64,000 nucleotides of DNA from Spiroplasma endosymbiont of Aspidapion aeneum (GTDB lineage: Bacteria > Bacillota_I > Bacilli_A > Mycoplasmatales > Mycoplasmataceae): the NCBI RefSeq assembly GCF_964031045.1, contig NZ_OZ034994.1:124001-188000 (forward strand). The letters run 5' to 3'. The notes beneath the pieces were generated by a model, which saw only the letters and a program-made list of their open reading frames with translations, was not told where the DNA came from and searched no databases. Below are positions 10,360 to 21,052 of the stretch, one piece after another. A program made the position numbers and the translations under genes. The first letter of the stretch is position 1; the number at the start of each line of letters is the position of its first letter.

Positions 10360-11262
10360 GTGAATTTACATATGAAAAAAGGAAAAATAATAATAGTCTC
10401 GGGTCCTAGTGGAGTTGGTAAGGGAACGGTTAACAAAGCGCTTTTAGAAGAAAAAGATTTAAAACTTGTTACTTCTGTCTCGATGACATCTCGACCATCT
10501 CGACCAGGTGAAATTGATGGTGTTAATTATCACTTTGTAAGCCGTGAAACATTTGAGGAACATATTAAAAATAATAATTTCCTTGAATATGTTGAATTTA
10601 TTGGAAATTACTATGGCACACTTAGACAAACGGTTTACGAAACAATAATAAAAGGGGACAATGTTGTTTTAGAAATTGATGTTGTTGGTGCAAATAAAAT
10701 CATTAGATCAGAAAAATCAGAAGACTTGGTTTCAATATTTTTAACCCCCCCAAATTTAAAACATCTTGAAAACAGGTTACGCGGACGCGGAACTGAAACA
10801 GAGGCAATAATAAGACAAAGATTAAATAAAGCGTTACTAGAAATACCATTAAAACATAATTATCAATATGCTGTTATTCTTGATACAATTGAAAATACAA
10901 TTTCTAAAATAAGGGATATTCTTTTAAAAGAAAATTGTTTGGAAGAAGATTATAAAAATAGCTACTATTATAAAATGACTTCAAAAATTGAAAAAATATT
11001 AAAAGAAAAATATATGTTTTTTATTGATAATTGGTATGACAATATAAAATCTATTGGACACAATATAGACAAGAATTTAAATCTTTTTAATTATATGCGC
11101 GTTTTGTTGGCCGAAAGAATTTATAAATATATTCTTGCAAATACACTTTTTGCAAATGTTTTTAGAGATGAGTTTATTCAGAAATATGTAGAAAAATATA
11201 TTCTTGATTTTAACTTCTATAGTATAGATCAATCTGAGTTTACTGAAAGTCATGATTTATAG
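10360..11262 (+). CDS. gmk: Guanylate kinase with about 100-residue C-terminal extension
   Basis: A 300-residue protein; guanylate kinases are normally about 200 residues. The kinase domain (about 1-200) has the P-loop SGPSGVGKGT, the GMP-binding SMTSRPSRPGEIDGVNYHF, EYVEFIGNYYGT and the lid RLRGRGTETE. It phosphorylates GMP to GDP. Residues from about 205 to 300 form an unrelated helical, aromatic-rich extension that I cannot assign. The GTG start at 10360 is favoured: AAGGAAGG lies five bases before it and 17 bases before the in-frame ATG at 10372. The 3' end overlaps rsmB by 11 bases, implying coupled translation. The extension could be a lineage-specific addition. Confidence 0.95.
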   Translation: MNLHMKKGKIIIVSGPSGVGKGTVNKALLEEKDLKLVTSVSMTSRPSRPGEIDGVNYHFVSRETFEEHIKNNNFLEYVEFIGNYYGTLRQTVYETIIKGDNVVLEIDVVGANKIIRSEKSEDLVSIFLTPPNLKHLENRLRGRGTETEAIIRQRLNKALLEIPLKHNYQYAVILDTIENTISKIRDILLKENCLEEDYKNSYYYKMTSKIEKILKEKYMFFIDNWYDNIKSIGHNIDKNLNLFNYMRVLLAERIYKYILANTLFANVFRDEFIQKYVEKYILDFNFYSIDQSEFTESHDL

Positions 11263-12493
11263 TAGACTAACAATACAAAAGATTTTATGTAATGTCCTTA
11301 TTAAGGACAAACATTCAAATTCTGAACTAAATAATTTAGCAAAACTTGATATATATAGTAAGAGAGATTTTTCTTTCATTACAAAAATAGTATATGGTGT
11401 TCTTGAAAGAAAAATACTTTTTGATTTTTTAATAAATGATATTATAAAAAAATCTACTAAAATAAATCTAAAAATATGAATTTACATTTTTTTATATGAA
11501 GTATATTATTTGAATAAAAATAAGGCATTGGTTGCAAATGTGATTGTAGATATAGTTAAAAAACAAAGATATACATATTATAATTTTTTAAATGCTATAT
11601 TTAGAAAAATTTCAAGCTCTAATATTATTAATAAAGATATTCCAAGTTTAAAAATAAAATACAGTATAAGCGATAGTTTATATTTGCTCTTAAGAAGTAA
11701 TTTCTCGAAAGAGGAAATAGAAACTATTGCAAAAGGATGATTTCAAAGTAAAAAAATAACTTTCCGAATAAAAGAGGATGATCCTAAAGTAGTTAAAAAA
11801 TTAATGGAGGAAGGTGACCGTTTTAACATTCTTCAGAACAATAAATATAAATTTTGTTATGAAGCTAATAGTGATATCTTTAAATCGGATTTTTTAAATT
11901 CCGGACACATATATTTTCAGGACTTACAAGGTATGCTTGCTGTTGAAATATTAAATCCAACCAAAAACAAAAAAATATGAGACATGTGTTGTGCTCCTGG
12001 GGGAAAATTATTACATATATATGATAAGGTGAAAGATCAATCAAAAATATATGCAACAGAAATTAATGAAAAAAAATCAATTATTTTAAAAGAAAATATC
12101 ACCAAATGAGGATGTAAAAATATAAATCTCCAAATGACAGATGCTCTCAATTTTAATGAAAGTAACTTTGATTATATATTATTAGATGCCCCCTGTTCAT
12201 CTACCGGTACAATAAACAAGAATCCCGAGGTTAAATTGAAGACTATCAATAAGGATAGTTTTAATAACATATTAGATTTACAAAAAAAATTATTATTAAA
12301 AGCTGCTACTTCTATTTCTAAAAATGGAACACTAATATATTCTACTTGTTCCATTTTAAAACAAGAAAATAGTCAGCAAATTGAATATATTATTAAGTTA
12401 TTTCCTAATCTAAAACTAATTAAGGATTATATTTGGTTAGGACCAGAATACAATAATTGCGGATTTTACATAGCACATTTAATTAAAGAATAA
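11252..12493 (+). CDS. rsmB: 16S rRNA cytosine-967 C5-methyltransferase
   Basis: A 413-residue enzyme (RsmB/NOL1/Sun family) that makes m5C967 in 16S rRNA. The N-terminal NusB-like RNA-binding domain covers about 1-150 (start SRLTIQKILCNVLIK). The methyltransferase domain has the SAM motif DMCCAPGGK, the catalytic DAPCSSTG and the second cysteine in STCS. Several TGA codons are Trp, including those before IYIFLYEV and in KITKWGCKN. It overlaps gmk by 11 bases. Its place with rsmD and ftsY groups it with ribosome and secretion genes. Confidence 0.93.
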
Positions 12494-12532
12494 ATCTATA
12501 TAAAAATGTATAATTAATATTAAGGAGATGCT

Positions 12533-13519
12533 ATGGGTTTTTGAGCAAATTTAAAAGAGAAACATAACCAAAAAAAGGAAGAAAAAAAACATTATAAAGA
12601 AAATAAATCAAATCTTGCTTTTGGAAAAGAAATAAAAAAACTAAGCAAAAAACATAGAAAACTTGATAACGAATTTTTCGAAGATTTGGAGGCACTTTTA
12701 ATTGGAACCGATATGGGTGTTAAGATGACAATTAAAATTTCAAATAATGTTCAAAAAAGAATGAAAAAAAATTCAACATTTGAAGATATTAAGGAAATAT
12801 TAGTTGAGGAAATGTATGATTCTTACAATGATTCTGGTAAGTGAGTTAAAAAATTAAATTATGTAGATGGAAGGATTAATATCTTTATTATTGTTGGGGT
12901 AAATGGTGTTGGAAAAACTACTAGCATTGCAAAGCTAGCTAATTTTTATTCTAAACAAGGTAAGAAAGTTTTAATAGCAGCCGGAGACACATTCAGAGCA
13001 GGTGCTGTTGAACAATTGCAAGAATGAGTTGATAAAAGATTAACTAATGTAGATCTTGTCAAAGGTTCTAAACCCAATCAAGATCCCGCTAGTGTAGTGT
13101 TTGATGCAATTGAAAAAGCAAAAAAAGAAAAATATGATTTATTACTTATAGACACAGCGGGTCGTTTACAAACTAAACAAAACTTAATGAAGGAATTAGA
13201 AAAGATAGTTGAAATTATTCATCGATTAGATAAGAAATCACCTCATGAAAGATTACTTGTAATTGACTCTACAACAGGGCAAAACGGTATTAATCAAGCA
13301 CTTAAATTTTCAGAGGCAACTGATGTAACGGGAATCATTCTTACAAAAACGGATGGAACAAGCAAAGGTGGTATTGCACTAGCAATTAAAGATTCATTAA
13401 ATATACCAGTTAAACTAATAGGTACTGGTGAAACTGTCGATGACCTTGAGGAATTTAATTTAAATGAGTATGTATATGACTTAGCTAAAGGATTTATGGA
13501 TGATGAAATAAATGAGTAG
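12533..13519 (+). CDS. ftsY: Signal recognition particle receptor
   Basis: A 328-residue SRP-type GTPase that docks ribosome-SRP complexes at the membrane. The N domain (about 1-105) starts MGFWANLKEK with a basic stretch suited to membrane contact; the long acidic A domain of other FtsYs is absent, usual for mollicutes. G-domain motifs: [22 protein letters not shown], the DTAGRL of G3, [10 protein letters not shown] of G4 and [12 protein letters not shown] at the end. The start follows TAAGGAGATG. Overlaps ylxM by eight bases. TGA codons encode Trp at residue 4 and in GKWVKKL and QEWVDK. Confidence 0.96.
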
Positions 13520-13835
13520 TTTAGATTTTAAAAGAAAAGATTATTATAATCAAATTTATGATTATTATAAATTGATGTTAACTCACAAACAAAAACAGTA
13601 TTTTGAATTATATTTTCAAAACGATTATACCTTAGAAGAAATTGCAGAACAATTTAATGTGACAAAATCAGCTATTCATGATAGCATATCTAAGGTCACT
13701 AAAATTTTAGATTCACTCGAAGAAAATATCGGTCAGTATAAAAGGGTTAAGAATATTAAATTAATATTAAGATCATTTGAAAAAGGAGATATTAGTAAGT
13801 TTCAGATGATTAAGCAAATAGAAGAGGAACTTTAA
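13512..13835 (+). CDS. ylxM: YlxM/UPF0122 helix-turn-helix protein (SRP-associated)
   Basis: A 107-residue protein of the YlxM family, a sigma-70 region-4-like helix-turn-helix (motif TLEEIAEQFNVTKSAIHDSI). In Firmicutes it sits in the ffh-ftsY region, and streptococcal YlxM binds SRP and modulates its GTPase. Here it overlaps the ftsY end by eight bases and the ymdB start by one base, so all three are translated together. ffh itself is not in this window. Identification by the conserved N-terminal half is good; the regulatory role here is inferred. Confidence 0.9.
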   Translation: MSSLDFKRKDYYNQIYDYYKLMLTHKQKQYFELYFQNDYTLEEIAEQFNVTKSAIHDSISKVTKILDSLEENIGQYKRVKNIKLILRSFEKGDISKFQMIKQIEEEL

Positions 13836-14602
13836 TGAATATCTTAGTAATTGGAGACATCTTTGCAAAACCTGGAAGAATGGCAATATCCCAATTGTTG
13901 CCAAATTTAATTAAAGAAAATAAAATAGATTTTATAATTGCAAATGGAGAAAATATTTGCCATGGTAAGGGAATAAATATTAAGTCATATGATTTGTTAA
14001 TCAAAGAAAATATTGATGTAATTACATCCGGGAATCATATATTTAAAAATAAAGAAGTTGATGAGTTATTTAAGAATTATAAGAATATTTTAAGACCTGC
14101 AAATTGATATAAAGGTGTACCCGGTCATGGTAGTGTCTTAGTTGAAAAAAATAACATAAAAATAAGAGTGACAAATATTATGGGAAAAGTGTTCATGGAT
14201 TATTGCAATAATCCATATGAGGCTATGGATAAAATTATCGCTCTAAATGATTGAGATATACATATAGTTGATTTTCATGGGGAAGCTTCGGCTGAAAAAA
14301 TTGCTTTTGCATATAATTATGATGGGGTTATATCGGGTGTTGTTGGTACACATACACATGTGCAGACAGCAGATAATAGAATATTACCAAAAGGGACAGG
14401 ATTCATTACAGATATAGGTATGACAGGGTGTTATGAATCGATCATTGGAGCAGACATTGCCTCAATATTAGAAAAAGAAAAATTTAATAAAACAATATCA
14501 ATTAAACCTGCAAAAGGAAATTTTCAATTATGTGGGGTCATATTAGCTTTTAAAAATAATATATTAAACACAATAAAAAGAATCAATATTAAATCTATGT
14601 AA
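13835..14602 (+). CDS. ymdB: YmdB-family metallophosphoesterase
   Basis: A 255-residue calcineurin-like phosphoesterase. B. subtilis YmdB hydrolyses 2',3'-cyclic AMP and affects biofilm and motility gene choice. Metal motifs are visible: the GDIFAKPGR start, NGENICHGKGI, TSGNHIF, DFHGEASAEK and GTHTHVQTAD, ending with TDIGMTG. The ATG overlaps the ylxM stop by one base. TGA codons in PANWYKG and NDWDIH are Trp. Family length is normal (about 260). Confidence 0.93.
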
Positions 14603-14610
14603 GGATAAAA

Positions 14611-15555
14611 ATGGATAAAATTTTCAAATATAAGATACTATTTTATTTTTTATATTTTTTTGTAGCTGCATTTATTTTGTTTTTAATTAATAGAATTATA
14701 ATTAAAATAATAAATTGTAATTCATTACGATCTAAAATTGAGAAAAAACAAAAAGGTTTACTTATTAATAAAAATAAGTATATATGTTGTGACCTAAATG
14801 AGTTAGAGTGTAAATCAGAAATAAATAAAAGAGATAAAATTGTTATAATTGCCCCTGATTTATTTGAACCATTATTTATTTATGATGATTTTATAGGCTA
14901 TTTATCCCACCAAGACATTTGTGATTATTTTATTTATAAACAAAGAAATATGTTATTAATTCAAAAGGAAAAAAGAGTATTAGGAAATTATTTAGAGGAT
15001 TTATTAGACATTATTAATTATTTCAAAGAAAAGAATTACTATAAAGAAATAGTATTGATAACAAGTGGCTTATTTGCAAATTTATCATTAACTATTTCAA
15101 ATAAAAATATAGTTGATAAAATAATAGTGCTTAACTATGCAAATAAAGGGTTTAAATATGAAAATAAATATGCAATGAAATTACATATAAATACTATATT
15201 ATTTCAGTACAATCCTATCCCTTGCAAACTGGATAAAACCACTTTATCTGGGGAAAAACTTTTTGATAAAAAAATAATTGAATATCATCTTGAATTTGCT
15301 TTTTTTTCATCTGTGATATATTATCAAATGTTAAAAGCTATTAAAAAATTTTACAATAGCGTGAATAAGTCAAAAGCAGTTATTTATTTTAAAAATTCAA
15401 AAAATAATAATAATTTGAATGCAAAGAAATTTGTAAAAATGCTTAGTTTTGTAAAATCAGAATATGAAGTTGAAATTTTTAATGATTCTAGCAATTTTTT
15501 TCTAAATGATGCAGAAAAATTGATAGTTTTCAACTCAATAATTAGTATAATTTAG
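14611..15555 (+). CDS. Unknown membrane-anchored protein
   Basis: A 314-residue protein I do not recognise. Residues about 8-33 form one strongly hydrophobic segment, followed by a basic region, so it is probably anchored with the rest in the cytoplasm. The soluble part alternates strands and helices: VIIAPDLFEPLF, then a helix, then EIVLITSGLFANLSLT, then IIVLNYANKG. This order recalls an alpha/beta-hydrolase fold, with SGLF near the nucleophile elbow, but GxSxG is not preserved, so catalysis is doubtful. A good AAGGATAAAA precedes the ATG. It lies eight bases after ymdB and just before metK, within the same operon-like run. No TGA codons. Confidence 0.8.
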   Translation: MDKIFKYKILFYFLYFFVAAFILFLINRIIIKIINCNSLRSKIEKKQKGLLINKNKYICCDLNELECKSEINKRDKIVIIAPDLFEPLFIYDDFIGYLSHQDICDYFIYKQRNMLLIQKEKRVLGNYLEDLLDIINYFKEKNYYKEIVLITSGLFANLSLTISNKNIVDKIIVLNYANKGFKYENKYAMKLHINTILFQYNPIPCKLDKTTLSGEKLFDKKIIEYHLEFAFFSSVIYYQMLKAIKKFYNSVNKSKAVIYFKNSKNNNNLNAKKFVKMLSFVKSEYEVEIFNDSSNFFLNDAEKLIVFNSIISII

Positions 15556-15569
15556 AATGAGGTATGTGT

Positions 15570-16706
15570 ATGAAAAATTTATTTACAAGTGAGGCTGTTT
15601 CTGAAGGTCACCCAGATAAACTTTGTGATCAAATATCAGATGCTATATTAGATGAATGTTTACTTCAGGATGTTAACTCTAGATGTGCAGTAGAGTGTTT
15701 TTTTTCTAATGAATTATTAGTAATTGGTGGAGAAATATCAACAATGGCTAAAATAAATTATGAAAAAATTGCTAGAGATATTATTAAAAATGTAGGATAT
15801 GATGACTCAACGATAGGTGTTGATTATAGGACAGTGGAAATTATTATTAATATTAGCACTCAATCTCCAGATATTTCTCAAGGTGTAGATAGAGTAAATG
15901 AAATAGGGGCGGGAGATCAGGGAATGATGTTTGGTTTTGCGATAAATGAAACAGAATCATTAATGCCATACCCTATTATGATTGCGAATGATTTAGTTCA
16001 TATTGCTACAAAGTTGCGAAAAAAAGGAATCTTCAAATTTGCAAAACCAGATATGAAATCACAAGTAACCATTGATTATACAAATAAAGCTAACCCTAGA
16101 ATCGACACAATATTAATGTCTGTCCAACATGATAAAAATTATGATAAAAATATTTTTGAAAAATTTATTAAAGATAATATAATGAAGGTTATTGCACTAA
16201 GATATAATTTGAATACTGATTATTCTGTATTAATTAATCCAACAGGAAAATTTGTTATTGGTGGGCCAAAAGGAGACACAGGTCTCACTGGCAGAAAAAT
16301 TATGGTAGATACTTATGGCGGATTTTCACGTCATGGGGGAGGAGCATTTTCAGGAAAAGACTACACAAAAGTAGACCGAAGCGCATCATATATGTGCAGA
16401 TATGCTGCTAAAAATATTGTTGCAGCTGGTATTGCAGATTGCATAGAAATCCAGGTCAGTTATGCAATAGGTGTATCTAAACCCATTGCAATTTATTTTG
16501 AAACTTTTGGAACTAACAAAATAAGCAATGAGGTCATTAGCAATATTCTTAAAACAGAATTTGATTTTTCTGTTGGTGGTTTAATAAACTATTTAGACCT
16601 AAAAAATGTCGGATACTTAAGAACCAGCAAATATGGGCACTTCGGTAAGAAAGAATTTCCTTGGGAAAAACTTGACATGAATAATAAGTTAATAAAATAC
16701 TTATAA
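15570..16706 (+). CDS. metK: S-adenosylmethionine synthetase
   Basis: A 378-residue enzyme that makes SAM from ATP and methionine, supplying the rRNA methyltransferases encoded nearby. Clear signatures: FTSEAVSEGHPDKLCDQISDA, GAGDQGMMFG, GGPKGDTGLTGRKI and the GGGAFSGKDYTKVDRSA loop. Two in-frame ATGs compete; the one at 15570 is preferred because GAATGAGG is seven bases before it and only one base before the ATG at 15564. It uses TGG, not TGA, for its Trp (FPWEK). Slightly shorter than many MetKs, with an ordinary C-terminus. I found no SAM riboswitch upstream. Confidence 0.97.
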   Translation: MKNLFTSEAVSEGHPDKLCDQISDAILDECLLQDVNSRCAVECFFSNELLVIGGEISTMAKINYEKIARDIIKNVGYDDSTIGVDYRTVEIIINISTQSPDISQGVDRVNEIGAGDQGMMFGFAINETESLMPYPIMIANDLVHIATKLRKKGIFKFAKPDMKSQVTIDYTNKANPRIDTILMSVQHDKNYDKNIFEKFIKDNIMKVIALRYNLNTDYSVLINPTGKFVIGGPKGDTGLTGRKIMVDTYGGFSRHGGGAFSGKDYTKVDRSASYMCRYAAKNIVAAGIADCIEIQVSYAIGVSKPIAIYFETFGTNKISNEVISNILKTEFDFSVGGLINYLDLKNVGYLRTSKYGHFGKKEFPWEKLDMNNKLIKYL

Positions 16707-16853
16707 TTGTTATTGTTGCTAAATATTTTTAAAACATTATAAATCAATTATTTAAGCTATTTTAATGTATTTTTTTTACTCAATTTTTAATTTATCAAGA
16801 TTTTTTAATTTATCTTGGTCAAATTATTATAAAATTAATATAGGTAAATTAAG

Positions 16854-17762
16854 GTGAGTAATTTGAAAAATATAGTTAGTAATAATGAATTAAATTTGAA
16901 AAATAAAAAAAATGATATTCAAAATAAACGCAAAAATATTAGAAATGTTGATTTGTTAAAGAGAAATCTATTTAGGATTTGTATTCTTGCTTTTATTGGT
17001 GGTATTTTTATTTTGTTATCAAGCATAGATATGATATATCGTTTCACAGATCCTAAAAGATTATCAAAATTTATTAGCGATGGTTTTATGGGAACCAATA
17101 AAAATAAGTTTTACTTTAATATTATTCATTTTTATGGAATTTTGTTCGGTTATATTGGAGCAATCATTATTTTATTTTATGCAATATTGATATTGACCTA
17201 TATCTTTATTAATAAGGCATATAAAAGATTTTTGTGGGGAATTACAATAGCCAATGCTTTTATAGCGATATTATTAGCAATTGCTATAATAGTGCTATTA
17301 ACACAAATTCTTTATGAAATTAAAACAACAAAGTTTTCAATGGGAGAGAGTGATTATACTTTTAAACCAGCGAGCTGAGTTGCAAAGGCGATAGGTGTTG
17401 TGAGTATATCTGCAATTGGCGGAAAAATGAACTATCTTATATGGGTTGTTGTCATAGCTATGGTTTATTCTGGTTTGGGCATTTTACTTTTTATTTTATG
17501 TAGTTTTTCTTTATTAACCGGAAACAAGATTATTTCACCAGAAGTTATAAAAAACAGCAATAATAAAAGACTAAAAAGAAAATTATCAAATAAAGAAAAA
17601 AGAAGCATAAAAAGAACCGCAAATCAGGAAAGGCGAGCGGAAGCATTCATTAAAAGAGAAAATATAAAGCGAGAGAAGGGCATCACTTTATTAACAACTG
17701 AGAAAACAAAAAAATTTAAGAATGGCAAAAAGACAATAGAAAATAATAACAAACAAAATTAG
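16854..17762 (+). CDS. Unknown polytopic membrane protein
   Basis: A 302-residue protein with a basic N-terminal 40 residues, four to five hydrophobic spans (about 45-62, 95-122, 128-152, 186-220) and a very basic lysine/arginine-rich C-terminal tail of about 85 residues, likely cytoplasmic. One TGA (17376-17378) is Trp. The start is uncertain: GTG at 16854, or TTG at 16863, which would have AAGGTGAG spaced four bases upstream. It is eleven bases before a large coiled-coil protein, so the two probably work together; a membrane anchor for that protein is a reasonable guess. No family recognised. Confidence 0.75.
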
Positions 17763-17773
17763 AAGGAATTTTT

Positions 17774-20005
17774 ATGGAGAGAGTAAAATTCAGAACAACA
17801 TCTACAACAAAAGGAATAATTAAGGATGTTTTTTGTAGGGAATCGGATAATATATATAAAGGAAAAGAGTTATTTTCTATTGCTATGGATCAAAGTGAAT
17901 TAATTGTAAAATCACATATCGATGGTAGAATAAAAAAAATTTATGTATCTGTTGGAAAAACTATTAAAGATACTGATATTTTATGCGACATACTAACACA
18001 AGAAGAGGCCGATTATAAAAACTCTAATATTGAAAAATTTGACGAAGAATCTGTAAATACATTTAATTCTGAATTTGATATAAATGATTTATTGTCAGAT
18101 GAATATATTAGTGACCAATTTGAAAATGACTATGACGATAGTTTTGTTGATAATATATTAAAAGAGAAAACTATTACTGATCAAATATTTAAACAAAAAG
18201 ATACTAACAATACAATTATGAGTCATTATGACGATGTGGTGGATAAATTAACAGATGAACAAATTTCACCATCACTAAGTAAGGTTTTGATTTCGCTCCG
18301 CAAGGAATTATTATCGCTATTGGTTTTTAATAAGGAATTATCTGAAAAAATAGAAGATTTTAATAAAAATGAAATTAATAATGCTAAAAAAGAAATAGAA
18401 GATATAAATTTAAAATTAAATAAATATTCACAAAAAAACACAATGAATATTGAAAAAAGAATAACCGATATAGAATCTAATTTATCTACAGAAATAAAAA
18501 AATTAGCAGATAGATATAATGGATTACACTCTCAAATTACTAAAGCAAAAAACAGGACCGATGAAATTAATAGTAAAGTTGAAGAAATCATCCTAAGTTT
18601 AGGAATAGGTTATGACGATTCAAATCTTATTGAAAAAGTAAAAATATTAGATGATGGAATATCATCTCTTAAAACAAAATTAAACCTCATTGAGGAAAAT
18701 ATAGATTCAAAAGTAATTAACTATGATGATGTAAGAATAGTTGCAAAAATTAAAAATTTATCAGATACTATTTTAAATATGAAGACAAAGATAGATCTTA
18801 TCGATGTAGATTTAATGGGTTCTAAATTTGATGAAAAGTTTGAGGCATTTAGTAAATCTCAAAAGAATATAAAGGAATTGCTTGAAAATAAGATTATTAC
18901 AGTTAACGATGATGTTGAGAAAATTGCAATACAATTGAACAATTTAGAATTTAAAATTAGTCAAAATCTACATTCTAAAGATAAAAACAAAAACTATGAT
19001 GAATTATTTAAAGCTATTGAGAAAATTACTATTAAAGCAGACAAATTTGATGTTCAAAATGAGGATATCAAGAAAAATATTCAGCACTTATTGGGTACTG
19101 AAAGCAAGATTAAGAAAATAGAAGATAATATAAAATCTCTTCCTAGTTTATCTTCAATTGAAAAAACAAAGGAAATGATAAATAATTTAAATGATAAAAT
19201 TAATTCATCACGTGAATCAATGACCTTAGGTCCTCTTAAACAAAAAATTGCACATTTAGAAATACAATTGAAAAATATACCTTCATTAGCCTTTTTAGAT
19301 AAATTGGAAGAAAGAATTAATAATCTTGATTCAAAACTAAAGCAAGAAAAAGATAAAAATATAGAAAGTAAAAAAGAAATAATTGAACTAAAAAAAATAG
19401 TTAATAAACTGAATAAAAATATAGCAATATCGCAAAAACAAAAATCAACAAATAGCAACGATATAATGGTCCATATAAACAAATTTGAGATGGAATATTC
19501 TCTCACTAATTTGGTACAATTTTATGAGGAGAATGCTTTTTATATAAATACCCTTGATTCTCCTGTTAGAATTGATTTTATTTTTTATAAATCTATTCAA
19601 CAAGCAATTGAAACAACAAATCTTATTAAGATAAATAATTTAACAATTCCTAAGTTTTCGTCTCAAAAAGAAGAGGGTATTACATATAAGGCTATATCAT
19701 TTAAGGATAAGTCTCTTGATGAAATCTATGAAAAGCATGATAAAGTCGCTAAAAGAACAGATAAAATTGGCAAAGTTTCCATAACGGATAAAAAATATTA
19801 TAATAAAATATGAGATGTTTTTGAAAAAACATCTACAGCTGAGGTATTAATAATATTCAATTCAATTCAAAGGAAGAATACACCAGAAAATAAATCTTCA
19901 TTACCTGTAGAATTTTACATTAAAAGCAACATTAATAATGATAAAATAGATAAATTTTTACTGGAATTAGACAAACTTATAAGTAAACCACAATTAATAG
20001 ATTAA
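17774..20005 (+). CDS. Large coiled-coil protein with lipoyl/biotinyl-like N-terminal domain
   Basis: A 743-residue protein. Residues 1-78 resemble a biotinyl/lipoyl (barrel-sandwich) domain: SIAMDQSELIVKSH, then DGRIKKIYVSVGK and a closing DILCDIL. The modified lysine of true carriers is replaced by Gln40; its 11-residue distance to Gly51 matches the family. Residues about 80-155 are acidic. About 160-570 is long heptad-like helix with repeated segments of the form LxxIExNIxSxxSL, i.e. a coiled coil. About 575-743 looks globular with mixed strands. One TGA near residue 680 is Trp, adding the last 64 residues. No signal peptide or membrane span. The architecture recalls membrane-fusion adaptors but without an anchor. 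The membrane protein gene just upstream is a likely partner. Function unknown. Confidence 0.85.
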
Positions 20006-20029
20006 TTTTTAGGAAAGAGATAATTTAAT

Positions 20030-21010
20030 ATGATAAGCATAAAAGATATTAATCAAGATATAAAAACAGTACAAATATTAGTTAGATGTGACAAAGTTTT
20101 ATCAAATATATCAAATAATGGTTCAAGCTATATGGCTATTCATCTTGTTGACCCCACAGGGAGGATTGAAGCCAGATTATGGAATTCATCCAAGAGCGAT
20201 GAGGGTGCTTTTATAGTTGACAATCTCTATTTAGTTGAAGGGAACGTTGTCATATATAAAAATATTTTACAACTTAAGATAAATAACTATAAAGTGGTTA
20301 GTAATGATGAGTTAAAAAACTTTGGTATTAAAGAAGACGATTTTTTTCATAAAGCAAATATTGATATAGAAAAGGAATATAAATTTATAATTGATTTAGT
20401 TTCTAAGTTTAAAAATAAGACATATTCAATCATAACATTAGAATTATTGAAAAATAATGAAAATAAATATAAGACATATCCGGCGGCAATGACAATTCAT
20501 CATAATGTAATAGGTGGTTTATTATGACATTCTGTTAGCTTGTTAAAAGCTGCAATTGCCCTACAACCTGTCTATGAATATTGTGATGTTGACTGAGAAT
20601 TAGTTTATGCTGGAACAATTTTACATGATATTGGTAAAGTAATTGAGATGAATAGCAAAAGAGCAACTAATTACACATTAGCTGGTAAATTAATGGGTCA
20701 TATTTCGATTGGAAATGCTCTTGTTGAGGAAATGGCAAAAAAATTCCAATTTAATCTATCTAGCGAGTCATATGAGGATGTTATTCGCTTACAACACGTT
20801 ATTCTTTCTAGCCACGGTAAATATGAATTTGGGTCGCCAGTTGAACCACAATTATTAGAAGCAATTATAGTTTCATCACTTGATCTTTTAGATTCAAGTA
20901 TTAATCATATTGATTCAGAATTAAAAAAAATAGATATTGGTAATTTTACACAAAGAATTATTTACCAAAATAATAGAATGTTTTTCTCTCATTATAAAAA
21001 AAATAAATAG
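20030..21010 (+). CDS. yhaM: 3'-5' exoribonuclease YhaM family (OB-fold plus HD domain)
   Basis: A 326-residue protein. The N-terminal OB fold (about 10-90: YMAIHLVDPTGRIEARLW) binds nucleic acid. The HD phosphohydrolase domain (about 150-300) has TIHHNVIGGLLWHS, the metal motif ILHDIGK and LQHVILSSHGKYEFGSP. This matches YhaM, a 3'-5' exonuclease acting on RNA and single-stranded DNA. TGA codons in LLWHSV and VDWELV are Trp. A bidirectional terminator follows. Confidence 0.92.
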
Positions 21011-21013
21011 CTT

Positions 21014-21050
21014 AAAAAAAACACACTAATTTTTAAATTAGTGTGTTTTT
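21014..21050. terminator. Bidirectional terminator between yhaM and the HIT gene
   Basis: Perfect 16-base arms with core ACACACTAATTT and AAATTAGTGTGT, flanked by A and T runs on both sides, lie between two convergent stop codons. It can end transcripts on both strands. Confidence 0.9.
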
Positions 21051-21052
21051 AA

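Noticed and set aside
15380-15570. SAM riboswitch before metK
   Set aside because: The region upstream is coding for the 314-residue protein with only eight or so free bases; no riboswitch-like pairing is seen.
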